From the NCBI RefSeq assembly GCF_005938645.2, contig NZ_CP042171.1, positions 3,534,001-3,598,000 on the forward strand: a DNA stretch of 64,000 nt. Direction: 5' to 3'. Origin of the DNA: Pedobacter sp. KBS0701 (lineage in GTDB: Bacteria; Bacteroidota; Bacteroidia; Sphingobacteriales; Sphingobacteriaceae). Below the pieces are notes generated by a model. The model was not told the DNA's origin. It ran no database searches and saw nothing but the letters and a program-made list of their open reading frames with translations. The position numbers and the translations under genes are program-made. This document shows positions 24,242 to 33,089 of this stretch, one piece after another. How positions within the stretch are numbered: position 1 is the stretch's first letter; each line of letters opens with the position of its first letter.

Positions 24242-25597
24242 TTAATATTTAAATACTTTTCCGTTTGCGATTACTTCTTGTCTGCTTTCATCGAAAACTG
24301 CTTTTGCACCCGTGCGTACCGCAGCATTGGTCATGATATTGGCAATAGAATGCGAATAACCCGCTTCCACAGGTGCGTTTGGTGTTTTACGGCTACGCAC
24401 ACATTCCATCCAGTTACGCATGTGGCCAGAGGTTAATCCATCACCGCCCATATTGGCACCTGTTGCGGCTTTAATTTCGGTTTTACTTAAATCAAATTCA
24501 GGCAAAAGATTAGCCTTCAATCCCATGGCTGCGGCTTCTTTTTCCCTTAAACCTCCTTTTGGCGAAACTTTATTGGTAATCAGGTTGAGCTCGCCACCAT
24601 TCGAGTAATAAACCTCGCCTACATCGCCCACACTGTTCTGCATCCTCGAAGTAAAAGTAACCTGGAAACCATCGGTAGTATCTGGCTGGCCATAATCGAA
24701 TACAGCAACCATCGAATCCCAGTTTCTACGGCCATCTTTCCAGGTGTAAATACCACCATTTGCCACTACACTTCGCGGATGTTTTAAATTGGTAAACCAA
24801 TGCACGGTATCAATCTGATGACTCATCCATTGCCCGGGCATCCCTGACGAATAGGGCCAGAATAATCTATATTCTAAATATTTTCTCGGATCAAACGCTT
24901 CATTTGGACGGTTTAACAAAAACCTTTTCCAATCAATATCTTCTTCTTTCAATTTAGCCACCAAATCTGGCCTGCGCCATCTGCCTGGCTGGTTTACATT
25001 CCACACTAAATCTACAGCAGTTATCGGCCCGAATTTTCCATCCTGTATAAATTTTGCTGCATTGATATAATTTTCGCCACTTCTTCTTTGCGAGCCAATT
25101 TGCACAATCTGCTTGCTGGCCTTAACGGCTTTAAATGCAGCTTTGGCATCGTCCATGGTTTCGGCAAAAGGCTTTTCTACATACGCATCGCAATTGGCCT
25201 TTACAGCCTCGATGGTATGAAGTGCATGCTGAAAATCGGCGGTACTGATAATTACGGCATCAAGATCTTTTGTAGCATAAAGCTCATCGTTGTTACGGCA
25301 GGCTTTAATATCATGACCAAATTTTTCTTTTAAATGGGCAATTCCTAAATCTCTACGGTAGTTCCACAAATCAGAAAGGCCTACAATATCGAAGTTCAGC
25401 TCCTTGTTGTGATTCAGGAAGCAAGGCAAAAGGGTGTCTTTAAAGCGATCAGAAAATCCAACAACCCCCACGCGTACCCTATCGTTAGCGCCGATAATAC
25501 GGCCATAACTTTTAGCGCTCATGCCCATGGTACCCACATAGGTTGCTGCAGCAAATACTGCTGATTGTTTAATAAATTTTCTTCTGGAATTTTCCAT
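24242..25597 (-). CDS. Gfo/Idh/MocA-family oxidoreductase (Tat-exported)
   Basis: A 451-residue protein from the ATG at 25597, where a twin-arginine signal begins (MENSRRKFIKQSAVFAAATYV). Upstream codons in the same frame would hide that signal and are not used. The Rossmann loop is RVGVVGFSDRFKD and the signature is NCDAYVEKPFAET. The active-site region holds GMPGQWMSHQIDTVHWF. It is the first gene of the Gfo/Idh-DUF1080-Gfo/Idh operon and probably makes 3-keto-glycosides in the periplasm. It differs enough from the third gene (length, motif context) to have another substrate or reaction direction. Confidence 0.87.
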   Translation of the reverse strand: MENSRRKFIKQSAVFAAATYVGTMGMSAKSYGRIIGANDRVRVGVVGFSDRFKDTLLPCFLNHNKELNFDIVGLSDLWNYRRDLGIAHLKEKFGHDIKACRNNDELYATKDLDAVIISTADFQHALHTIEAVKANCDAYVEKPFAETMDDAKAAFKAVKASKQIVQIGSQRRSGENYINAAKFIQDGKFGPITAVDLVWNVNQPGRWRRPDLVAKLKEEDIDWKRFLLNRPNEAFDPRKYLEYRLFWPYSSGMPGQWMSHQIDTVHWFTNLKHPRSVVANGGIYTWKDGRRNWDSMVAVFDYGQPDTTDGFQVTFTSRMQNSVGDVGEVYYSNGGELNLITNKVSPKGGLREKEAAAMGLKANLLPEFDLSKTEIKAATGANMGGDGLTSGHMRNWMECVRSRKTPNAPVEAGYSHSIANIMTNAAVRTGAKAVFDESRQEVIANGKVFKY

Positions 25598-25781
25598 AGA
25601 ATAACACGGTTTAAATAAGGTTAGAAGCTTATGAATTAAACGATTTATAAGGCGTTTAACAGCACCCAAATTAGGATTTTTAGTTTAATAAAAAAGTGAG
25701 CTTTGGTAACAATTTAGAAAGGAAACAGAAGATATGGAATGAAGATGGAAAATGTGAGAATTAAGAGGGGAATGGATGAAA

Positions 25782-26320
25782 AAGAATCTGTATCATAAAT
25801 ATGGAATTGTCCTCCTGAGGGATAATTTATTTAATAAAAATCAATATTAGAGACGTATAATTGATTTCTTTTGCCATACACCACGGTCTTGCCTCGGCTC
25901 GCCGCCGCCGAGGGGCTCTTTCTTTTTGGCATTAAAAAGAAACAAAACCGAGGCATTGCCGAGCTCATTAATACAGATAAAAACAATAGACAACCATTAA
26001 TAAAATGCCGGCTGAAAATTTATTCATTTGTTGTTTATAACTTTTAGCTGCATTCATGAGGGCTTCGCCGTTTTCTTTTGAAGCCAGTTGTTCAGACAGA
26101 ACAGTGCAGCCCGAAAAATTTGTTAGGCCGGATTTAAGTAGAACGGGGATACTGTGCTATGGCCTAGCTGGATGGAAATGCGAAATCGGTTAAAATGCTG
26201 ATTCGAAGATTGTGAAATAATGTCAATGATAACTTGTCGGTTTTTAAGTATCTTAAAAGGCGTTTCGACAGGCTCAACGTGACAAATTCGATTGAATTAC
26301 AATTTATGAGACAGTCTCTT
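25782..26320. mobile_element. MITE-like element M2, long copy (about 539 bp)
   Basis: The left end AAGAATCTGTATCATAAAT and right end (RC AAGAGACTGTCTCATAAAT) form an imperfect inverted repeat. TTGTCcTCCTGAGGGATAAT follows the left end and GACAAATTCGATTGAATTAC precedes the right end, exactly as in the shorter copy at 58609-58930. It differs from that copy by a longer interior that includes the GC-rich hairpin CCTCGGCTCGCCGCCGCCGAGG. No gene is inside. Sequence 25598-25781 holds nothing recognised. Confidence 0.6.
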
Positions 26321-26325
26321 ATTTA

Positions 26326-26358
26326 AGACCTATAAGGTTTTAAAAACCTTATAGGTCT
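26326..26358. terminator. Terminator hairpin downstream of valS
   Basis: AGACCTATAAGGTTTT (26326-26341) and AAAACCTTATAGGTCT (26343-26358) pair perfectly around one A. It starts 12 bp after the valS stop on the minus strand. Confidence 0.65.
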
Positions 26359-26370
26359 GTGAGATTATTA

Positions 26371-29037
26371 TTAGCCTAAAACCGCTAAACTTTCTTCAAT
26401 AATTTTGATTTTTGCTTCAGCGTCGGCTTTTTTATTGCGTTCATTGGCAATAATTTCGGGTTTTGCATTCTGGACAAACCGTTCGTTACCCAATTTAGCA
26501 TCAACCGACTTTAAAAAGCCCTGTAAATATACTAAATCGGCATTTAAACGCTCACGTTCAGCCTCTACATCAACGTTTTCGATTAATGGAATAAAGAATT
26601 CATCTTTACCTGCCATAAAAGCTGTTGCACCAACAATTTTATCGTTTACAATCTCCGCTTCTGATACATTGGCCAATTTGAACACCATGTTTAACCATTT
26701 TTCATAATCAAGATCAGAATTTACCTTAATGCTTAACGGCAACGCTTCTTTAGGCGAAATCTGCTTCTGGTTCCTTACATTTCTAATTTCGGCTACCACA
26801 GTCTTAATTACCTCGGCATCTTTCAATAATTGCTCATCAAAAGTTCCGCCTTTCGGAAATTCGGCCACAATGCAGCAATCCATTTCTCCGCGTTCGGCAA
26901 ACAAATCATCATGCCATAACTCTTCAGTGATAAAAGGCATATTAGGATGCAATAATTTGATGATATTTTCAAAAAAGGCAATTGTAGCTTTATAACTTTC
27001 GGCATCAATCGGCTGTTGGTAAGCAGGTTTAACCATTTCTAAATACCAGGCACAGAAATCATCCCAAACCAGTTTGTAAGTGATCATTAATGCTTCTGAT
27101 AAGCGGTATTGTTTGAAGTTAGCTTCAATTTCTACCAAAGCTTCGTTAAAGCGGTTTTCGAACCAGGAAATGGCCTGAGTATTGGGGTTAATTAGATTTT
27201 CATCAACTTCCCATCCTTTTACCAAACGGAAAGCATTCCAGATTTTGCTGGCGAAATTACGTCCCTGTTCGCAGTAGCTTTCATCGAACATTAAATCGTT
27301 TCCAGCAGGTGACGACATTAACATTCCCACACGTACCGCATCTGCACCGTATTTTTCAATCAATCCAATCGGGTCTGGCGAGTTACCCAGCGATTTAGAC
27401 ATTTTACGGCCTAATTTATCACGCACAATACCCGTTAAATACACATTGGTAAATGGTTTTTTGCCCATAAACTCATGTCCGGCCATAATCATACGTGCCA
27501 CCCAAAAGAATAAAATTTCCGGCGCGGTAACCAGATCATTGGTTGGGTAATAATAATTGATATCTTTATTTTCAGGGTTTTTAAAGCCATCGAAAACCGA
27601 AATTGGCCATAACCATGATGAAAACCAGGTATCCATTACATCATCATCCTGTCTTAAAAACGGCTCTAACTGATGTTTGAACCCTGCTTTTTCAGCATCC
27701 GAACAACTTTCGTCCAAATGTTTTTTCTTCCAGAATTCTTCTAAGGCCTCATCTTTAGTTTTGGCTACTACCCAGTTTCCTTTATCGTCGTACCAGGCCG
27801 GGATTCTTTGTCCCCACCATAACTGGCGACTAATGTTCCAGTCGCGCACATTTTCCATCCAATGACGGTATGTATTTTCAAATTTATTCGGGATCAGGTT
27901 TACTTCGCCTTTCAAAACATCATCCAAAGCAGGTTGCGCCATTTCTTTCATCTTTACAAACCATTGCATCGAAAGTTTTGGTTCGATAGCGGCATCGGTA
28001 CGTTCAGAGAAACCAACCTGCGATTTATAATCCTCAACTTTCTCTAAATGGCCAGCTTCTTCCAGCATTTTGGCAATTTTCTTACGGGCAACAAATCTGT
28101 CTTCACCCACCAAAATAACGGCCAGTTCGTTTAAAGTTCCATCGTCGTTTAAGATATCGGTAACCGGTAAATTATGCTTAACACCCAGTTCATAATCGTT
28201 TAAATCGTGTGCTGGTGTAACTTTTAAACAGCCTGTTCCAAATTCAATATCTACATATTCATCTTCAATAACCGGAATTTCGTGATTAACCAGAGGCACA
28301 AAAACTTTTTTGCCTTTTAAGTGTACAAAACGCTCGTCGTTCGGGTTGATACAGATGGCAGCATCGGCCATAATCGTCTCCGGACGCGTTGTAGCTATCG
28401 TTAAAAACTGGTCTTCCGTTCCCGAAATCAGGTATTTAATGTAATATAATTTCTGGTTTACTTCCTTACGGATCACTTCTTCATCAGAAACAGCTGTTTT
28501 ACCAGCCGGGTCCCAGTTAACCATGCGGATACCACGGTAAATCCATCCTTTTTTGTACAGGTGGATAAACGAATCGATCACCGCTGCAGAAAGATCTTCT
28601 TCCATGGTAAAGCGGGTACGGTCCCAATCGCAGCTAGCGCCCAATTTCTTTAACTGTTCTAAAATAATACCACCGTATTTTTCTTTCCACTCCCAGGCAT
28701 ATTTCAGAAACTCTTCACGCGAAAGGTCTTTTTTATCAATTCCCTGTTCTTTTAACATCGCCACAACCTTTGCTTCGGTTGCAATAGAGGCATGATCAGT
28801 TCCGGGTACCCAGCAAGCATTTTTACCCTGCATACGGGCTTTACGGATCAATACATCCTGAATGGTATTGTTGAGCATGTGCCCCATGTGCAGTACGCCT
28901 GTGACGTTTGGAGGCGGAATGACGATAGTGTAAGGTTCGCGCTCATCAGGTTCTGAGTGGAAAAACTTTTTAGATAGCCAATAGCTATACCATTTATCTT
29001 CTGTTTCTGCAGGATTGTACTTGGTGGAAATGCTCAT
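26371..29037 (-). CDS. valS: Valyl-tRNA synthetase
   Basis: An 888-residue class I aminoacyl-tRNA synthetase. The HIGH motif is HMGH (PPPNVTGVLHMGHMLNNT, about residues 38-56), and the KMSKS loop is present in GRKMSKSLGNSPDP. The editing domain (TTRPETIMADAAI) and the C-terminal coiled coil (DVEAERERLNADLVYLQGFL) are intact. It charges tRNA-Val and edits threonine. A full-consensus promoter precedes it and a perfect hairpin follows. Confidence 0.97.
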   Translation of the reverse strand: MSISTKYNPAETEDKWYSYWLSKKFFHSEPDEREPYTIVIPPPNVTGVLHMGHMLNNTIQDVLIRKARMQGKNACWVPGTDHASIATEAKVVAMLKEQGIDKKDLSREEFLKYAWEWKEKYGGIILEQLKKLGASCDWDRTRFTMEEDLSAAVIDSFIHLYKKGWIYRGIRMVNWDPAGKTAVSDEEVIRKEVNQKLYYIKYLISGTEDQFLTIATTRPETIMADAAICINPNDERFVHLKGKKVFVPLVNHEIPVIEDEYVDIEFGTGCLKVTPAHDLNDYELGVKHNLPVTDILNDDGTLNELAVILVGEDRFVARKKIAKMLEEAGHLEKVEDYKSQVGFSERTDAAIEPKLSMQWFVKMKEMAQPALDDVLKGEVNLIPNKFENTYRHWMENVRDWNISRQLWWGQRIPAWYDDKGNWVVAKTKDEALEEFWKKKHLDESCSDAEKAGFKHQLEPFLRQDDDVMDTWFSSWLWPISVFDGFKNPENKDINYYYPTNDLVTAPEILFFWVARMIMAGHEFMGKKPFTNVYLTGIVRDKLGRKMSKSLGNSPDPIGLIEKYGADAVRVGMLMSSPAGNDLMFDESYCEQGRNFASKIWNAFRLVKGWEVDENLINPNTQAISWFENRFNEALVEIEANFKQYRLSEALMITYKLVWDDFCAWYLEMVKPAYQQPIDAESYKATIAFFENIIKLLHPNMPFITEELWHDDLFAERGEMDCCIVAEFPKGGTFDEQLLKDAEVIKTVVAEIRNVRNQKQISPKEALPLSIKVNSDLDYEKWLNMVFKLANVSEAEIVNDKIVGATAFMAGKDEFFIPLIENVDVEAERERLNADLVYLQGFLKSVDAKLGNERFVQNAKPEIIANERNKKADAEAKIKIIEESLAVLG

Positions 29038-29057
29038 GAAAAATTGTTATAAAAGCC

Positions 29058-29087
29058 CAAAAATAGCTAATTAAGCTGAAAGCCCAA
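29058..29087 (-). promoter_or_regulatory. Promoter of valS (TTG-N19-TATTTTTG)
   Basis: On the minus strand, TTG at 29087-29085 and TATTTTTG at 29065-29058 are separated by 19 bp, a full match to the Bacteroidota consensus. The -7 box ends 20 bp before the valS ATG. Confidence 0.6.
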
Positions 29088-29308
29088 AGCCCAGGCAAAT
29101 GGAAAACTGAAAGACTAATGCAGGTGAACTTCAGATGAGTGTATGTAAAAGATATGCGTGTTAGTTTTTGGAAAGCAGGTGCGTATTTTGATTTGGCCCT
29201 GCTTTTTGTTTGTAGTCCCGATGTGGAGTCGGGAGCTACTACGTCAATCAGATTTAGAAAAATTGGTTCGTGCAAAAACAAGAATAATAATGCATTTTCA
29301 TAAAACGC

Positions 29309-29944
29309 TTACTCTACGTCATCAAAAACATCATCTAATGCCAATTCAAAACCTGGCAGTACGGTTGACGTAATTTTTTCGCTTAAGGTGAATATTTTAG
29401 AGGGTTGGAATTTACCCATCTCATTTAGGGTATATATCAAAATGCTTTGATCACTTTGGCTCACCACCCAATATTCTTTAACGCCGAATTCTTCATAAAC
29501 ACGGTATTTATGAAGCAATTCCATTTTGGTATTGCCCGGCGATAAAATTTCAACTACCAGATCAGGCGCACCGATACAGCCACGGGCATCGAGTTTGCTT
29601 CTATCACAAATCACACAGATATCTGGTTGGAGAACAGTAAATACATCTTTATCAGCTTTACTTTCTTCTGGAAAACGGACATCAAAGGGTGCTGCATAAA
29701 CCTTACAGGGTTTACCTTTTAAAAAATTAATTATTGGATTTAACAAGTTAATAGAAACACCTTGGTGCACCCTTGATGGCGCAGGACTCATTTTAAATAT
29801 TTCACCCTCAATCAGCTCTACCCTTTCAGGGAAAAGCCAGTTTAAATAGTTAGAATAGCTATAAGTTAACGATGCATCAAGTTCATTGAACTGCCTTACA
29901 GGTTCATCATCGTTTAAAACAGGATATGGAACAGGTTCAGACAT
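29309..29944 (-). CDS. Uma2-family (DUF820) endonuclease-fold protein, paralogue 1
   Basis: A 211-residue protein of the Uma2 family, a PD-(D/E)xK nuclease fold. Key positions are LQPDICVICD, GAPDLVVEILSPGN (Asp and Glu of the core), then HKYRVYEEFGVKEYWVV. The enzymatic activity of this expanded family is unproven, and many copies are associated with mobile DNA. It is a tandem duplicate of the gene at 29989-30621, 44 bp away. The N- and C-terminal thirds are nearly identical, and most differences lie at about residues 60-100. Confidence 0.82.
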   Translation of the reverse strand: MSEPVPYPVLNDDEPVRQFNELDASLTYSYSNYLNWLFPERVELIEGEIFKMSPAPSRVHQGVSINLLNPIINFLKGKPCKVYAAPFDVRFPEESKADKDVFTVLQPDICVICDRSKLDARGCIGAPDLVVEILSPGNTKMELLHKYRVYEEFGVKEYWVVSQSDQSILIYTLNEMGKFQPSKIFTLSEKITSTVLPGFELALDDVFDDVE

Positions 29945-29988
29945 AAACGAATATTCTAAAAATTAGTAATCAAAACATATTTATGGAT

Positions 29989-30621
29989 TTATAAATCCTC
30001 AAAAACATCATCCAAGGCCAATTCAAAACCCGGTAATACAGTTGACGTAATTTTTTCGCTTAGGGTAAATATTTTAGAGGGTTGGAATTTACCCATCTCA
30101 TTTAAGGTGTAGATCAAAATGCTTTGATCACTTTGGCTCACCACCCAATATTCTTTAACGCCGAATTCTTCATAAACACGGTACTTATTAAGCAGTTCCA
30201 TTCGGGTATTTCCCGGAGACAAAACCTCGACAACCAAATCGGGCGCACCGATACAACCACGGGCATCAATTTTGCTTCTATCGCAAATCACACAGATATC
30301 TGGTTGTAAAACCGTAAAAATAGCTTTATCATGGCGACTTTCCTTTGTAAAACGAACATCAAATGGAGATATGTAAACTTTACAAGGTTGCTTTTTTAGA
30401 AAATTTCCTAGCTTAAGAAATATGTTTCCAATAACTTCCTGATGAACGCTTGAAGGTGCAGGAATCATCTTAAAGATTTTACCTTTAATCAGTTCTACTC
30501 TTTCAGGAAAAAGCCAGTTTAAATAGTTAGAATAACTATAAGTTAAAGACGCATCAAGCTCATTGAACTGCATGACAGGCTCATCATCGCTTAAAACAGG
30601 ATATGGAACAGGTTCAGACAT
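29989..30621 (-). CDS. Uma2-family (DUF820) endonuclease-fold protein, paralogue 2
   Basis: A 210-residue protein from the ATG at 30621; a TTG two codons upstream is less likely. The motif order is that of paralogue 1 (LQPDICVICD, GAPDLVVEVLSPGN, NKYRVYEEFGVKEYWVV). Divergence from its neighbour is concentrated in the loop around residues 60-100 (IGNIFLKLGNFLKKQPCK here). A TATATTTG box lies only 3 bp upstream of the ATG, too close for a normal leader. The two genes probably arose by recent duplication. Confidence 0.82.
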   Translation of the reverse strand: MSEPVPYPVLSDDEPVMQFNELDASLTYSYSNYLNWLFPERVELIKGKIFKMIPAPSSVHQEVIGNIFLKLGNFLKKQPCKVYISPFDVRFTKESRHDKAIFTVLQPDICVICDRSKIDARGCIGAPDLVVEVLSPGNTRMELLNKYRVYEEFGVKEYWVVSQSDQSILIYTLNEMGKFQPSKIFTLSEKITSTVLPGFELALDDVFEDL

Positions 30622-30760
30622 AATCAAATATACTAATTTTTATAGTAATCCGCCTTTCAATTTTTCAACATATCATACTTACCATCAAGAAATTAAGGAC
30701 ATTAAGTTTTAGGCCATTTCCCAAGTATCTCAATTTTTTAATGGTAAAAGTATAAATGTA

Positions 30761-32743
30761 CTAAAACTTCATCTTCTGAATTCTCACCGCATTTAAAATA
30801 GCCAGAAGTGCCACACCAACGTCGGCAAAAACCGCCTCCCACATGGTTGCTATACCTCCTGCCCCTAAAATTAAGACAATTGCTTTTACAGCAAATGCCA
30901 ATACAATATTCTGGATCACAACATTTTTGGTTGCCTTACCTATTTTAACCGCGGTTGCAATTTTAGAAGGTTGATCGGTTTGAATCACTACGTCTGCTGT
31001 TTCGATCGCAGCATCGCTACCCATTGCGCCCATGGCAATACCAATATCGCTGATTGCTAATACCGGTGTATCGTTAATTCCATCTCCCACAAAGGCCACC
31101 ACCTTACTTTTGTCGCTTTTAATGGCTTCCAGTCTGGCAACTTTATCTTCAGGCAATAAATCCCCAAAATAAGTATCAATTCCTAAACCCGAGGCTACAT
31201 TTTTAACAATTGAGATTTTATCACCACTTAACATCACAACCTGTTTTATTCCGTTTTCGTGAAGCTGTTTGATAGCTTCGGCAGCATCTTCTTTTATTTC
31301 ATCTGCAATCAGAACATAACCAACATATTTCTGGTCGACAGCAACAACCACGATACTTTCTTCTATCGTCGCAATCTCAGGCTCAAAATCAATATTAAAT
31401 TTCTCCAAAAGTTTAACATTACCTGCTAAAACCTCTTTACCATTAACCTGGCCCTTTAAACCCATTCCAGCAATTTCCTCGATGTTTTCTGCAGGATGAA
31501 TTTCTTTCTGACCTCCATATTTTACGATAGCCTTCGCAATTGGGTGGGTAGATTTGGCTTCTACAGCCGTTAAGAAGTTTAAAAAATCTGTTTCATCAAT
31601 ATTGCTTTCTACTTTCTGAACATTGAAAACACCTTTTGTTAAGGTTCCAGTTTTGTCCATTACAACAACATTCAGTTTGGTAATTAAATCAAGGAAATTA
31701 GAGCCTTTAAAAAGAATGCCATTTGCCGATGCCGCACCGATTCCGCCAAAATAACCCAATGGAATAGAAATGACCAGTGCACATGGACAAGATATAACCA
31801 GAAAAACCAGCGAACGATACAACCAGGTTTGGAAATGATATTCGTTTCCTAAAACTAAAATTGGGATAGTAACCAGCGCGAGGGCTAAAAAGAAAACAAT
31901 TGGGGTATATATTTTCGCAAACTTGCGAATAAAAAGTTCGGTTTTGGCTTTGCGCGTAGTGGCATTTTGAACCATTTCCAAAATGCGGGATAATGCACTG
32001 TCGGCAAAAGCTTTGGTCACTTTGACTTCGACTACTTTATCCAGATTAAGCATTCCTGCCAAAATCGATTCGCCCTTATTAATTGTACGCGGTTTGCTCT
32101 CGCCCGTTAAAGCAGCAGTGTTAAAACTGCTTTTATCGCTGATCAGTTCTCCATCTAAGGGGATTTTCTCACCAGCCTTTACCTGTATTGTTTCGCCAAT
32201 TTCTACCTTTTCGGGATTAATATCTTCGTATTTTCCATTACGGAATACATGCGCTACATCTGCACGAACATCAAGTAATGCTTTAATATTCCTTTTGGCA
32301 CGGTTTACCGCAGCCATTTGAAACAACTCGCCAATAGTGTAGAAAAGCATCACCGTTACGCCTTCAGGATATTCACCAATAGCAAAAGCACCAATGGTAG
32401 CAATAGACATTAAAGAAAACTCGGTAAAGAAATCTTTGGCTTTAAAAGTTTCCCAAACTTCGCGTAAAACCGGGATGCCCACAGGTAAATAAGCCACGAT
32501 ATACCAATAAGGGCGAATGATCTGAAATACAGGAACCGTAAACAGGTTATCAAACGCAATTCCAATCAGCAACATAACCAATGTTACGATAGCTGGCAAA
32601 TACGTTTTAAAAGCTGATGGATCTCCACCATGGTCGTGGTCATGTTCGTCACCTTCTTCATGTTCGTGATCATGGTTATGTTTTGGTTCGGAATGTACTT
32701 TACTGCTGCAACAGCTATCTTCTTTATCGTGTGAGTGGCTCAT
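30761..32743 (-). CDS. Heavy-metal P1B-type ATPase (Zn/Cd/Pb-type)
   Basis: A 660-residue P1B ATPase. The N-terminus is a Cys/His-rich tail (CCSSK, then repeated HDH/HEH to about residue 40) in place of a heavy-metal-associated domain. Membrane helices follow, with the actuator TGES near residue 215, the transmembrane metal motif SCPCAL (319-321), the phosphorylation site DKTGTLT (363-367), the HP locus THPIAKA, and GDGINDTP. SCPC with this architecture favours export of Zn, Cd or Pb. Cobalt is less likely, because its pumps use SPC. No metal regulator is adjacent. Confidence 0.9.
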   Translation of the reverse strand: MSHSHDKEDSCCSSKVHSEPKHNHDHEHEEGDEHDHDHGGDPSAFKTYLPAIVTLVMLLIGIAFDNLFTVPVFQIIRPYWYIVAYLPVGIPVLREVWETFKAKDFFTEFSLMSIATIGAFAIGEYPEGVTVMLFYTIGELFQMAAVNRAKRNIKALLDVRADVAHVFRNGKYEDINPEKVEIGETIQVKAGEKIPLDGELISDKSSFNTAALTGESKPRTINKGESILAGMLNLDKVVEVKVTKAFADSALSRILEMVQNATTRKAKTELFIRKFAKIYTPIVFFLALALVTIPILVLGNEYHFQTWLYRSLVFLVISCPCALVISIPLGYFGGIGAASANGILFKGSNFLDLITKLNVVVMDKTGTLTKGVFNVQKVESNIDETDFLNFLTAVEAKSTHPIAKAIVKYGGQKEIHPAENIEEIAGMGLKGQVNGKEVLAGNVKLLEKFNIDFEPEIATIEESIVVVAVDQKYVGYVLIADEIKEDAAEAIKQLHENGIKQVVMLSGDKISIVKNVASGLGIDTYFGDLLPEDKVARLEAIKSDKSKVVAFVGDGINDTPVLAISDIGIAMGAMGSDAAIETADVVIQTDQPSKIATAVKIGKATKNVVIQNIVLAFAVKAIVLILGAGGIATMWEAVFADVGVALLAILNAVRIQKMKF

Positions 32744-32930
32744 TATATTTATAGTATGCTAAAAATCATTTTTATTATTAACGATAAAACCTCGCAGGTT
32801 AGATAACCGTTTTCAAATTTATGGAAAATAAAATGTTTTATCCCGAATCATTCTTAATAGCAATAATTTTTACAAGCGCACAATAAATTTTGTTAAAAAA
32901 TGTTAATAGTGGTATAAAAGATTTAAAATC

Positions 32931-33017
32931 ATGAAATCTATTAAAATTTCTTTTTCAGCATCTGAACTTATCAGGCGGCTTGGTTTAGCAAAAATATACT
33001 ACTGGTTTAACAAGTAA
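32931..33017 (+). CDS. Possible 28-residue peptide upstream of the M13 peptidase
   Basis: ATG at 32931 opens 28 codons (MKSIKISFSASELIRRLGLAK...) ending TAA at 33015-33017. The peptide is basic and amphipathic and would suit a small membrane-active or leader peptide. It ends 72 bp before the M13 start. No homologue is known to me, and coding status is uncertain. The rest of the 32744-33089 gap is AT-rich. Confidence 0.22.
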   Translation: MKSIKISFSASELIRRLGLAKIYYWFNK

Positions 33018-33089
33018 TATTCTTAATATATAACACCAGTATTAAGTAGTATTTCATAAATTTCGCATCATTATTAACTTATTAAGCGA

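Noticed and set aside
30625..30632. TATATTTG box as a standard promoter for the second Uma2 gene
   Set aside because: It lies 3 bp from the ATG and has no TTG box at the right distance, so a normal leader would be impossible.
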